This document shows positions 10,243-21,347 of a DNA stretch of 64,000 nt, in pieces (the stretch's first letter is position 1; every line of letters begins with the position of its first letter). The notes below the pieces were generated by a model, which worked only from the letters and a program-made list of their open reading frames with translations, was not told the DNA's origin and made no database searches. Source of the DNA: Stereum hirsutum FP-91666 SS1 (taxonomy: Eukaryota; Basidiomycota; Agaricomycetes; Russulales; Stereaceae); assembly GCF_000264905.1 (NCBI RefSeq), contig NW_006763145.1:911007-975006 (forward strand). The letters run 5' to 3'. The position numbers and the translations under genes were made by a program.

Positions 10243-12015
10243 CTAATCGAGAGTAACTTTATCCCCCAGGGCCTGCTCCATTCTCCTCTCCATCTCCCAC
10301 ATACGACGCTGTAAAGAGTTGCTCTCCCGGCGTCTTTTCATCCTGTCCTTGAAGAGCATGACCATCATCTCCTCCACGATTCTCCAATTCGCTCTGTGGC
10401 TGGCCAAGAGTACTGCCTCCACTTTTCCTTCGTACAGGTCGTCGTGTTTGACTTCGTCGTGAACCAGATGCGAGGTGATAGAGGCCCTATCCGATTCTAC
10501 AACGATGGCGGCGAGGTACTCCGCGATCTGCCTGCAGCATTCGGGAGACTCGGGAAACATGGCATTTGGCGAACACCCGACGTAGACGTGCTCAATCTGG
10601 TAGCGATGTTCTGGCTGAGGAACTTCTGGGGGTGATCTAGCGTCCATGTATAATCCCAGGCTCCAGATGTTAGGACAGTTCTGGGCGAATATATCGAGGG
10701 CCCGTAGAGTGAGAGAGGATGGCGACAAGGCGATGGGCCGTGGATTAAGCCAAAGGGTTTCGAGATAAAGCCCATTGGTGGCGAGATGCGTGAGGTCGTC
10801 TTCCGATACCTCGATGGGATGCGTATGTGCGATGATGAAATCTTCCAGCAACTTAAAGGAGATAATATCCTTAAAATGCTCGTATTTAAGTGCGGAGACA
10901 AGAGCGAGATCTGGGAACGTGAAGGGCTCCGTCGGATGGATGTTTATATGCAGAGAGCGGAGTGAGGTGCAGGCTTTTCCGAGGGAGATGATAAGATGTT
11001 GGACGTCCTCAGGTTTGACTTCCACCGCGAACGGCAAACGTAGGTGAAGAACCTGAAGCTGCCCCAAAGGAAAATGGGCCTGCGTAAGGTATGAGAGAGC
11101 TGTTTCGACAGTAATTGCGGGAATATAGAGGCTGTATAAGGCTGGAAAGGCACCGTCCTTGAGTGAAGTTTGTGGCGGACCGAATGAGCGTAGATTGTGT
11201 AGCTCGCCGAAGTAAAAAGGAGGTTCAGGAAAAGCCGTCCCTATCCGTTCTAAATGGTCCAATTCCGCGAGAGCAGACCAGATGAGGGAAGACATCTCGT
11301 ATAGAGGGAGTTGAACAACTTTGAGGCAGGGTTGCGCCTGAATGAGGGTGACTATGTCTGATTCGGCGATTCGTGCGAGGTCAGGCCCCCTAAAAAGAAG
11401 CTCGGTCAGGCGAGGCATGCGTTCGCAGATATGTTGTATAAGCGTGGGCCTGTGGCGTGCTGCCAGCCTCTTGAAGACTTCTATCTCTGTCGTTGGAGGA
11501 AAAAGGCAGATATCGAGAGATTCGACGGTGTCGCTCATAAACAAGGCGCTGAGAGTACCCTCTTCAGCTGTGAGCCCGCGGATATGAGGAAATATGAGGT
11601 GGTTGGTCCGGCCTAGCGCCAGCTCGTAGATCGTGACGGTATGCAATGAGAGCATCCTGGGCGAGATAGGTGCTACGTTGAGATAGTGGACGCGTTTGGT
11701 ATTGTTCAAGAATCGACTCCATTCTGACTGGGTGGGGGAACGTTCAAGCAACTGACGAGGAAAGAGGTCATTTCTACCGTATTATAATCGAGATCTTACA
11801 GTAAACCCACTCACAAGTACGGATTTCTCCTCCAGTAGTGATACATCCATAGGGGCCAAGGACTTGAGTATGCTGATGTCGACATTGTTCCAAAGTTCGT
11901 TCAAAGCAAATTCCGACCAACTTTTGCAGACGACGGCCGTCTTCGCGTTGGACCGGTCGTCTAGAAAGGAGAAGACGTTCAACAATAGTTCAGGAATGGC
12001 TAGTACTCGATGCAT
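10243..12015 (-). CDS. F-box protein
   Basis: Two exons (12015-11815 and 11751-10243), about 569 residues. The N-terminus is an F-box (MHRVLAIPELLLNVFSFLDD, then CKSWSEFALNELW). The rest has spaced Leu-rich stretches such as LRSLHINIHPTEP and LYLETLWL, typical of the degenerate leucine-rich-repeat tails of Agaricomycete F-box proteins. The C-terminus is a basic helix (FKDRMKRRRESNSLQRRMWE). F-box proteins bind Skp1 and bring substrates to SCF ubiquitin ligases; the substrate cannot be inferred. Splicing joins SVL to LLERSPTQSEW at a GTGAGT donor. It differs from the two F-box paralogues at 22.6-27.5 kb and belongs to another subgroup. Confidence 0.85.
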
Positions 12016-12435
12016 TATTGGGACAACTAATGAATGCCTGAGCCATAAGTTTGTCAGTCCCAGTAGAATTCATGACTTGTGGCATTACAACAACGTACGT
12101 TGTTAGCACCCCTTCACTGTGGCCCGAGTATTATGAGTGAGAAAGCGCAGGATATTTCGGCGAACGCAACCTTGGAAGAGAACAAACAGCAAGATACTCG
12201 ACAGGGATGAAAATCGTCTGGTTGATCGGGTCTTGATCGACTCGGAGGCCAAATCGAGACGATGACGTGCGTGAGAAAAACACCGAAATGGGTGGCGTTG
12301 GGCCACAATTGAGACCTCGAGACCCCGCTTCGAGCTGCCAAGATTGCCCTCCGAGTCTCTATCGAGGGAAATTTTCTGGGAAAACTGCACATATTTGATT
12401 GAGTAGCCTACCAAAACCTCTACCGACCATTTCGC
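12016..12435. other. Intergenic region
   Basis: 420 bp between two minus-strand genes (F-box gene start and coiled-coil gene stop). Two overlapping minus-strand frames cover it but show no features. It should contain the F-box promoter. Confidence 0.3.
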
Positions 12436-13984
12436 CTACGGCTCATGAGACCCCTCATTTGGAGTGCCCACGAGATCCCTCGTCTGAATCGGGCTCCCTG
12501 CCAAGTCCGCCGCTACAGTCTTCAGAGCGTTGTAGAAGTATACAGAGAAACCAACGCAGAGCAAGCTGAAGCAGGGGACATTGAGCATTCCAGAATCGAG
12601 ACTGCTTTTTATGTCGAGTATTGCCGTGAATGGGACAGTATGGCCAGAAGTCATCGAGGCCGCACGTTGGACGCAGTATTGATTTTTAGTCTTGGAGCAG
12701 AAGACCATGGGGTCAATGTCCTCTAGTAAGCTCTACAAGAAATCCGAGATCGTCGGAGAGTAAGAGGCGTACTGCGTCATCAAGTATCATCCACTCTGAA
12801 AGTTGCATAGGATAATCTTCCATTTCCTTTGTGGTGTACCGGCCAAGATATAACCACTACACAAGAGGAAATCGACGACTTGCTTAGTGCCATAGAAATA
12901 CTTGTACTGCACCGTAAATGGAAGGAATTGCGGACCTGACCCAGCTTCCCTTCAACGATCAGTTCGAACGGCTGATCAGGGCTGAGTGTGAATGGATGGC
13001 TGAACCAATATCCGTGTTGGCCGCAGGCTGTGACATGTAGAGGCATGCAGGCTGGAGGTCGGGGAAGAAAGCAGAGTGAACTACAGGCCAAGGGAATATT
13101 AGTGTACGACAGTCGGGGCAGGAAGCGAGATCATACCTCCTAGCGGTTCCATCTTCATTTTTCTTTACGTTTGCGTTTATGAGAATATGATGACAGGAAG
13201 TAACACTGATGCGACTTGCCCAAGGTAGTTTATCGACGAGCATTTGCATCCGAGATGGTTCGAGGGTAATGGCATCGTAGGCCACCGTTTCTGGGTCAAA
13301 GAAGGACCCAGAATTTGGGAACATCTCCGCCACCTTTCTCTGCCTATTATTTTGCGTCTCTAGGGACAATTTCTCAGCTTGCAAATGATGCATCTTGATC
13401 TAAAAAATAGTGACTGTCCGTCAGTGCCCGACCTCACAATCAAGCTGCCGTAGGAACTGCACCTGCTGTTCGCCGTCCGCTCCGGCGCTCTCAGCCCGGA
13501 GTAATTTTACAGCCACTCCTTCCTTATCCTTTTCCATGTTCTCGATTCTGGTCTTCAAGACCTGTAATTCAGTCTGTGTCCGACCAAGAAGATCGCGGAG
13601 CTCTTGCTCGTGCGTCCTGCGCTGTGCATTTTCACCCTGTACTCCTGAGATCAAGTCCGAGACTTGTCGAACTTCTTGTTGCAGGGGGCTAATATCATGT
13701 TGCGCCAGCGACATTCTTGCCTACAAAAAGCAAAAGTCAGAGAAAGACAATTCTTCTTCTGTTTCGAGGGTAAGGAAAGACGCTCGGGCCAACGAAAGAA
13801 ATGCCCAAGTATTGACAAGACTTCGTACCTTCAGAGAATCGGCCTCCGCTTTGGCTATATGATGCTTATGTACCCAGAATTCGAGTATTTCTGGAGCGTA
13901 CGATGCACTTAAGTCAAAAATACGCGTCTGCGTATCCTTGTTGGCGTCTGCGTCGACGGTGTGTGCGGTGATTTTGGCCGTCAT
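12436..13984 (-). CDS. Unknown coiled-coil protein, paralogue A
   Basis: Exons 13984-13829, 13720-13433, 13399-13137, 13080-12936, 12856-12773 and 12690-12436, about 396 residues. Order: an N-terminal segment with YAPEILEFWVHKHH; a coiled coil (about residues 55-150: ENAQRRTHEQELRDLL, IENMEKDKEG); FFDPETVAYDAITLEPSRM; a conserved block LPRPPACMPLHVTACGQHGY, then FELIVEGKLGQWLYLGRY and LSEWMILDDA; and a C-terminal block NVPCFSLLCVGFSVYFYNALK. Every block has a counterpart in the plus-strand gene at 16544-18561, with the same intron positions. I recognise no named family. Within exon 3, 57 bp (13219-13163) are absent from the paralogue and bordered by GC..AG, so they may be an in-frame intron. 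The gene starts head to head with WBP1. Confidence 0.75.
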
Positions 13985-14343
13985 GGATGAAAGTTGCTCA
14001 GTAGCAGTAGGGGCTTGATCTCGACTAGGACTAACGACTGGCGTCAGAAATCTTCACATTCACGGAGGCACTGGTACCCAGAAACGATAGCCAGGAAAAG
14101 CTCTCAGGAAAACGATAGTTCCCAGCTGGTGGTGAGAGGAAAGGGGGAATAGCCACTGTGGCGACAACACGCCACGTCAAGACGCGTAACCTTACGTAAC
14201 ATACGCAGTATAGCGCGTACACGGAAATAGATGGTCGACGTGTAACTTTAGAGCTCACCCATCTTCTCTCCTTACCACCACCGTCAGCCCTTATACTCTA
14301 GTTGGACAGTCCCGCAACGGTCTAGTGGGCTCAATCCGACAAA
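13985..14343. promoter_or_regulatory. Shared upstream region of paralogue A and WBP1
   Basis: 359 bp between two divergent start codons, so it must hold both promoters. No TATA box is obvious. The part nearest WBP1 is pyrimidine-rich, as is common before fungal start sites. Confidence 0.45.
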
Positions 14344-16118
14344 ATGCTCGGCATACGGTCTCTCTTCGGTTTCGTCAGCGCGCTGGTAGCACTTCACGTC
14401 ACGCTCGCGAAGTCTAGCACAGGAGACTCGGTCCTCGTATTCCTTCAACCAAGTGTCAAGAAGGAGGACTATTCGATATTTTTTGGCAATCTCGAAAGTG
14501 TGTATATTGCTTTACGGTCTAGGCACTATGTATTAATTCGCTATGGTATGGACAGAGCAAGGCTACGAGCTCACGTTTCGCGCGCCGAAGGAGGAGAGTC
14601 CGAAGCTCATTGAAGATGATATCCCCAACTTCTCGCATGTCCTATACTTCGCTCCGGATACCAAAAGTGTGTAGATCTTGATTCAATTTGTGCTTTCTTT
14701 GTCCCATTATTACTTTCTTCCATATCTATTCGACATGTGATGAAGGACCCCGCAGTGGCACATTGTAGCTCTGTTGTCCTATAATCTTCTGTCCCTAGCT
14801 GTATGCCTGTGTTCGATAGACCGTGCGGTGTGAAATATGATCACTGACGGAATACACTCTTTCTTAGGCTTTGGACCAGATGTGACCCCTCAATCACTCG
14901 TCCAAGCGCTCGAGTCAAACACCAACATCATCTTTGCTCTCTCACCCAAGCAATCCCTTGCTTACTCACTTGCCTCCGAATTCTCCCTCATCCTTCCACC
15001 TCCAGGTACCCCTCTCGTCTCACATTTCCCCGAACGCGACGCGCCGGCCACTGTCATCCCCATAACTGTTCCATCCAACCCTATACTGTCTCCCTCGATT
15101 GAAGGCAAGAAGGTCTGGTTCTCCGGTATCTCACATGCACTTGGCAACAACCCGCTATTGGTCCCTGTCCTGAACGCCCCAGCGGAGAGCTTCGCTGCCG
15201 ACTCCACGGAGGACGCGTCTGGAGGTGTTGTCGTCGATGCTGCTGAGAAAGGCGGCGAGGGCCTTTGGGCGGGTAGTATGATGGGCGTTGTCAGTGGATT
15301 CCAGACAAGGGATTCAGCGAGGGTCATGTGGGTGGGGGGTATTGAGCTATTCAGCGACGAGTTTGCCAAGAAGGAGATCACTAAGTTCGTCTGCTCAGGA
15401 TCTCATTCCGTTCTTGCGGATACTGATAGCGAACTGTGCAGGGGTGAAAAGTCGGCCAACGAACAGTTCGCGTTAGACATCGCGTCTTGGACGTTCCAAG
15501 AAAACAAAGTCCTCCGCATCGACAAAACTGCCCATCACATGGTCAACGAGACTGAACCCAGGCCTCATTATACCATCAACGACCAGATTGTACGTCCGCC
15601 ATGTCCGACATTTACCGATACCATCTAACGATACACACAGGTCTTCGACGCGTACATCTCGCGCTGGAACTCGAAGACGTCCTCTTGGGAGCCTTATTCC
15701 GGCCTCGCCGACCTCCAACTCGACTTCACCATGCTCGACCCGCACGTTCGCACTCTCCTGCCGCCTTCGACTGACGGCATCCCCGGCAAATACTCCGTCC
15801 AGTTCAGGGCTCCCGACAGGCATGGCGTGTTCAAGTTTTTGATTGAATATAAGCGAAAGGGGTGCGTGCTCCTCTTTCTATTCTGTGGTTCATCACGCTA
15901 ATCGGGATGATGATTCGAATAGTTGGACATTCTTGTCAAGCGCGACGACCGTGCCCGTCATTCCACCGCGCCACGACGGGTACCCAAGGTTCTTGAGTGC
16001 TGCGTGGCCCTACTATGCTGGTGCCATCAGCACCAGCGCTGCATTTTTGGTGTTCTCGGCGTTGTGGCTTGCTGGGGAGGATCGTGGCGGAAAGAAGGGT
16101 GGTAAGAAGATTGAGTAG
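14344..16118 (+). CDS. WBP1: Oligosaccharyltransferase 48-kDa subunit (WBP1/OST48)
   Basis: Exons 14344-14497, 14556-14666, 14868-15384, 15442-15589, 15641-15861 and 15923-16118, about 448 residues. A signal peptide (MLGIRSLFGFVSALVALHVTLA) precedes DSVLVFLQPSVKKEDYS; exon 2 gives GYELTFRAPKEESPKLIEDD. A luminal domain follows with SANEQFALDIASWTF, LRIDKTAHHMV and YTINDQIVFDAYI, then VPVIPPRHDGYPRFL, one C-terminal membrane span (YAGAISTSAAFLVFSALWLA) and a basic tail (GKKGGKKIE). That tail fits the ER-retention KKXX-type signal of Wbp1. The protein is an essential part of the complex that transfers the Glc3Man9GlcNAc2 glycan to Asn in the ER lumen. Intron 2 (14667-14867, about 200 bp) is unusually long for this window. 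Confidence 0.95.
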
Positions 16119-16543
16119 GTTAGCGCTTCGAGAACGAGATGATATCGCTGCTCGAAAATTGGATACGTACTTCGGATAACCACGTTAAGTGATCTCGGAA
16201 TGCGAAAACCTCTAGGCCTGTAAGCAACCCGTAAGCTAGAGAATGTGTGAAGACAATAGACCTTATATGTTTCAAGTATACCTGGAACTCGTTGGCGGAA
16301 GATCTGTCCGATCCGCCAATCAGCTTTCGCAAAAAGTCTCAAGTTTTCACTAACATATAAGCCCTAATGTCCGTGTCACGTTTCCTTGACATCACATTTG
16401 CTTCCGGCGGCAATTGCCGACCGCTTCTTGAAGCAGAAGGATCGCTTAGAATTAATTGTTGCGCATCCTCCTCAATATTAGGCCTGTGCCAGAGTTATAT
16501 GTGCCACACATCTACCTAAACAAAAATATAACCACAAGTAAAT

Positions 16544-18561
16544 ATGCCCAATACTCAGAATCACGGCTCGTCTAATACCTCCACGTCGACGGCACTGGCA
16601 CTGGCAGGACCCTCGTCTGGCCCGAATGGCGTGGCGCCTTCCCTCTCTAGCGGCGGTGATGATGATGCTTCGGTAGAAGCAACAACACGTTCCCCGGAGG
16701 CGCGTACTACGGCGCGTCCCACTGTCGCTTTCGACGCGGAGTACTCGCCTGAGATTGTGGAGTATTTTGCACGGAGGTATCAGGATGTGAAAGCAGAGTT
16801 GGACGGTCTCAAGGTGAGTGTGGTCATGTCCTCTTGTTGCACAGACGATGACTTCCTAGTCTGTTGCTGGTCATCAACCTTCCTGATTGACTTGTGCATC
16901 CACTCTAATTCTATTCTCTCGTCCAGCACCAATTATCAACACAGCCGGATCGCGATGCTCTGCATCTTGAACTGCAGAGTCTCAAGACTTCTCTCGCCCA
17001 CTTGGAGGTCGAGACTATGAAGCAACGGTCAACTGAACAAGCACTTCGCGATATAATAAGTAAGGAGCAACAGGAACTGGAGAAGCTCAGAGCGAAAGCC
17101 GAGATCTTGGAGAAGGCTAAGGAGGATGGTGCGGCGAAATTGATTCAGATGGAACGTACGAATGCGGGCATGAAGACGCAGGTAAGAGAGCAAGTGACTA
17201 GTCTCGCTTTCGAAAATTAACCTCAATCGTGGATAAGATACAGAATTTCTATAGTCAGGCCCGTGCTCTGGCGGATGAAGCTGCCGCGAGCAGGAGGAAA
17301 TTCTTGACTGGGATGTTCCCAGATCCTATCTCGTATTTCGACCCTAACACCATGGATTATTCTCCACTTACCTTCGATATCTCGCTTATGAACGCTGCCG
17401 TGAAAAAGCTGCCGTTGGTAAGTCTTTAGCGCTCCGTGTGGCCCCATATTGAGCCCTTACTGGCGTCTTGTTCATTCTAGCACGATCCGGACGGCAAAAT
17501 TAGACCGTAAGCACCTTCATACTCTCGTCTCCGTGTTCTCTGCTCATAGAAGAATGTAGAAAGCTCTTTGTCCTACCCCGTCCACCAGCATGTCTACCTC
17601 TCCACGTCGCTGCATGTGGACAGCACGGCTATTGTTTCCAACCTGACTTCAAACTCACAGCCGATCAGACATTCGAGCTCATGGTCGAAGGGGAGGCTGG
17701 GAAGGTCTGTTCAGCCAGCCCGAACTCCAACAAAGTGCCCTGACTAACATTGCTTACTATTGCACCCCATTCTACACCAAATGTGTAGTGGTACTACCTC
17801 GGCCGCTTTATCACGGACGTGATGCAAGGTCAGGATATGCGACTTTCTGAGTGGTTGATGCTCGACGAGTCGGTGCGCTTTCCTTTTCTTTGTCGTGCAC
17901 ATTCTTCTTTTCCATCCTCAATCACATTTTACATCTTCACCGACAGACAAAATTGATGCACTGTATGCGATACGCCTCCGTTGACCTTCCACTATACCAA
18001 TTGGCCTCTCATCCCGCCCTGATCGAGATCAAGCGCCGCTTCGAATGTGGCGAACTCCTCGTCCCCTGCTATTCTCTCTTCTGCATTGGATACTCCGCGT
18101 GGCTTTACGATGCTATGAAGGAGATCATCGCGCAAATGTCAGGCTCGACGAGATCAGACGATAGTACATCAGGAAGTCGAGCAACTGCACAGATCAGTCA
18201 TGAAGCGGTGGCGGTGGCGAAAATTATAGGTTCTCAGCCGGAAACGGGACCGGGTAGCACCTCGACGTCATCTATTTCTGGAACAGATGCGCATACGACG
18301 GATTTTTCGGGCGTGGACGTGTCTGGCAGGGCAGCGAGAAGCAACAGTGATACAGGTCCTGTCCTCGTCCCGTGCAAACGCGTGAACGCAGACGCCACCG
18401 CCACCGGATCGAATGGGACGAATGGAGCAGCGCAAGGCCTAGGGCAGCAAGGCCCTGCCGGGAAACGAAGTAGAAATGTATCGGGTGGCCCAGATGTTGC
18501 ACGTCTTAGCGGTGGCGTCGGGACTGCAGCTGTGAATCCGGTGGACCTTACAAAAGAATAA
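16544..18561 (+). CDS. Unknown coiled-coil protein, paralogue B
   Basis: Exons 16544-16813, 16927-17181, 17244-17417, 17481-17506, 17560-17704, 17789-17872 and 17947-18561, about 522 residues. Blocks parallel paralogue A: YSPEIVEYFARRYQDVKAEL; a coiled coil (LEVETMKQRSTEQALRDII); FDPNTMDYSPLTFDISLM; LPRPPACLPLHVAACGQHGY; FELMVEGEAGKWYYLGRF; LSEWLMLDES; VPCYSLFCIGYSAWLYDAMK. It adds a Ser/Thr/Gly-rich disordered N-terminus of about 60 residues and a low-complexity C-terminal tail of about 150 residues ending PVDLTKE, both lacking in A. Exon 4 is only 26 nt. I cannot name a family; the coiled coil suggests oligomerisation. The orientation is inverted relative to A, with WBP1 between them. Confidence 0.8.
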
Positions 18562-19037
18562 ACACGGTGATTGGATGCTTTTGCGGTGGTAACGGCCAAG
18601 ACTCATGTTCAGGCGTTCAGCGACCTTTTTCAAGTTGTCGAGCCTTATCCAATCTCATTTCTATGCTCAACTGTCCTCGGTATATTCTACCATGTTACTA
18701 TACAACATTACCTTGATTACTCTATCTTTCCCGTCACCGTCCATATCTGTCTTTTGCATGCATTGTCGCCCCGCAGCATACTACTTACTCGTCGAACCGG
18801 ATCATTGCTATACACTTGTCTTGTTTATCTTGGATTTATGCAGCTGTATCGTCGTGCTCTGCATGTGCTATATACGATATAACATATTTGTTCCTACTAG
18901 TAGCCCTAGTTTAAGGTCTGTACCGAAATACAATCGATAATTATGCCAGTGGACGGCATGCAAGTAGTATGTGTAAGTGACCGGCACGAAACGTCGCATC
19001 AGCGGAAACGTTGGTGTACTGCAAAGGCGACCCACTG
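18562..19037. other. Convergent intergenic region
   Basis: 476 bp between two converging genes (stops at 18561 plus and 19038 minus). It should hold both 3' ends. An open frame across 18571-18940 is hydrophobic and AT-rich and looks like untranslated sequence. Confidence 0.35.
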
Positions 19038-19883
19038 TCAACATCCCAGATATTCCTTCATGTCAAGGCTGTTGTCGGGATCCCCACGAGGCCGTGTAAC
19101 CCATCCTTGAATGGTGGTATCGAAATATAATGATATTTCCCAGCGTTCGTTACCGATCCATTGTTCATGCAGATAAATGTCCCACCACTCAATCATAATC
19201 TTTCGCTCGTTGGCAGAAAAATGGTATCCAGATACATAGGGTGCCGGTCCAAGGTACTCATTACTAGGGTTAAAGGTCAGATTTTGGGGATAGACGCTGG
19301 GAGTAATAGGCATCACGCACCGTCGCGATAACAGCCCATCCGTCGACACATAGTTGACTCCTGCATAGTCGGAGCCAACTCTTTGATTATAGAACTCAAA
19401 GGTTTGAAAGTTGAGATCATCACCCTCGTGAATCTGTATCTATTGGGCAATATCAATCACTGAATTGACGACAACAAAGGGAGAGTTACTAACCTTCTCA
19501 TAGCCATGCTTTTGAGAGTAGTTGAGTGGCAAATATAGAGTTCCGGAGAACGGAGCTGAATAGGTTTCCAAGGGTGCTTTCTGTACCTAGAAGTTGATGA
19601 TAGACAAAAGCGAAGCACGTTCAACAGCACGTCCGATCGGCCAGAAAGCAGGACGCTCGTGACTCACCGGCCAAGCGACTGTGCTACTATAGTAGGCCCT
19701 AAGTCTTTTGTTCATCTTTCTACGCTCTGTTGCGAGAGCATCATCGAGCTTCTTGCCACGCAAATCGCTAATAGCAGGAAAGCCGCTCGCAGCTCGCGCT
19801 TCGTCGCGACGCTGCTTCCAGCCTGCGGCAGAGCCTGCATTCCAAAGGCGTACCGTTGGTTGTACCATAGAGACGTTGGACAT
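19038..19883 (-). CDS. Orphan protein of unknown function
   Basis: Exons 19883-19668, 19586-19494 and 19439-19038 (about 236 residues). The coding case rests on three consistent splice junctions and non-random, aromatic-rich sequence: WPVQKAPLETYSAPFSGTLY, YSQKHGYEKIQIHEGDD, WWDIYLHEQWIGNERWEISL and GWVTRPRGDP. No signal peptide or membrane span is present; the N-terminus is basic (RRDEARAASGF, RKMNKRLRAYY). The last exon contains a 57-bp segment (19320-19264) with GTGCGT..CCTAG borders that can be read through or spliced without changing frame. I recognise no family. A mostly beta, globular cytosolic protein is a guess. Confidence 0.6.
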
Positions 19884-21167
19884 TGAGGACTAGCTAACGA
19901 GACGGTGGACGAAGATGGAGATCAAGAAGTAAGGGCCAAATGATCATCGTCGACTCGGATGACCCAAGGACGATCTTTATTGTTCGCCATATAAGGCTGG
20001 TGCCAGTGTTCACAAAGGAGCGAGCGGCGATCGGCGATCGCAAGGGCGCGCAAAAGTCACGTGCTCCGTGAGGCAAACTCAGCGTCAAATCTAAACCGAG
20101 TCGTGTCAAAGTTATGGCACTCACGCGTGTCCACATGTCCTCCGATTCTTACCGGTCTAGCGTGCCCTAGAATACTTAACTGTTTGTCTCTTTCGACTGC
20201 TAGGCAACCGCTAGGGCTACTGTCTTCGGCCACTCGGGCCAAATGAGTCTCAGAAGGGGGATACTGGACAGGGTTCGCCGATTCGGGGGCTATCATCCCC
20301 CGCCACTAATGAACCTTAGGCAAACCTTAGGTCGAGAAAAGACGGTGCTTTGTCTAGACACCCTACCAGGCTGGGCCGTGCTGGTATATTTTCTTCCTTC
20401 TTGGGTGGTGGCCTCATCAAGTTCCCTCGGGTTTTCCTCCGGCTACTATACTTCCATACTTCTGAACATCGAATACGATATGACCGAGGTCCGGGATCAT
20501 GTCCAAGTATTAAGGTAGGTAGGGTGAGTACCACGTCGGATTACGAATTCGTTCATTCTACTAATAGATCGATAGCATCAAGAGACACGAAAACACGTCG
20601 ATGCTCAGGTGCCATTACGCCAGTGCCTGGCTGATATCAGCACAGCACCGCGTCTACTTGAGATAGAAAAATAGGGCTACCTTGTGTTCTGGACAAACCG
20701 AAGACACTGCCGCTGGCGGGCTGCTGCCGTGGTCTTCACTCGTGGGCAGCTTCGGACTATGCTATGACAATGCGGCTATATCTGGCTTGTAAAATTGGGC
20801 CAGATACAGACACCGCGTCATACTCGGATCTACCAGCTCGGTTCAGACACGCTTCATTCTCTCGTGGTAGGTAGAAGCGACCTGGGGAGCCTTGTTACGT
20901 TACCGCAGCCATGAAGGGCCAAATGTGGACTTTGTTCTCAGTCTTTGTGCCCAAATGAAAGGCCTTGAGCCGTTATACATTTCGCCCATTGTGTACCCGG
21001 TGATCTGAAACATTCCGTAAAGGCCACTTCCTCAGCGCCCACCGTATGCCCAATATATATACGACGCTCGTTTACTACAATGTCCTCCAATACAGCGACT
21101 CATATCACCTCTCAACAAAGCCTTCCAGCCTACTGCTCACTGCTTATACACTCGCATATTACACAGC
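19884..21167. other. Gene-poor region, left part
   Basis: About 1.3 kb without a supportable gene. Open frames at 20243-20634 overlap in several frames and look like chance. A TATA-like run lies at 21053-21061, about 110 bp before the small cysteine-rich open frame. Confidence 0.35.
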
Positions 21168-21347
21168 ATGTATGTGTCTACATTGACACTGTTGTTCTTA
21201 AGGAATACTTCTAACCCACACATTTTTAGGTGCACCCAGCGCTACTCATGCCAGACATACTACACGGGCTGTGGATGCAAGCTCGGCATCCGATTGGGTG
21301 GATCGAGTCCTTGCGGTAAATCTTCATGCACCGGAAGTAAGTCTTAA
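21168..21347 (+). CDS. Possible small cysteine-rich peptide (59 residues)
   Basis: An uninterrupted ATG-to-TAA frame with a short hydrophobic start (MYVSTLTLLFL) and then six cysteines in about 33 residues: CTQRYSC, TGCGC, SSPC and SSC. The spacing is C-x5-C-x6-C-x-C-x11-C-x4-C. A TATA-like sequence lies about 110 bp upstream (21053-21061). The small size, terminal hydrophobic stretch and even number of cysteines resemble secreted disulfide-rich peptides. The hydrophobic part is short for a signal peptide, and GT/AG-like signals overlap the frame, so it could also be part of a spliced or non-coding transcript. No family recognised. Confidence 0.3.
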   Translation: MYVSTLTLLFLRNTSNPHIFRCTQRYSCQTYYTGCGCKLGIRLGGSSPCGKSSCTGSKS

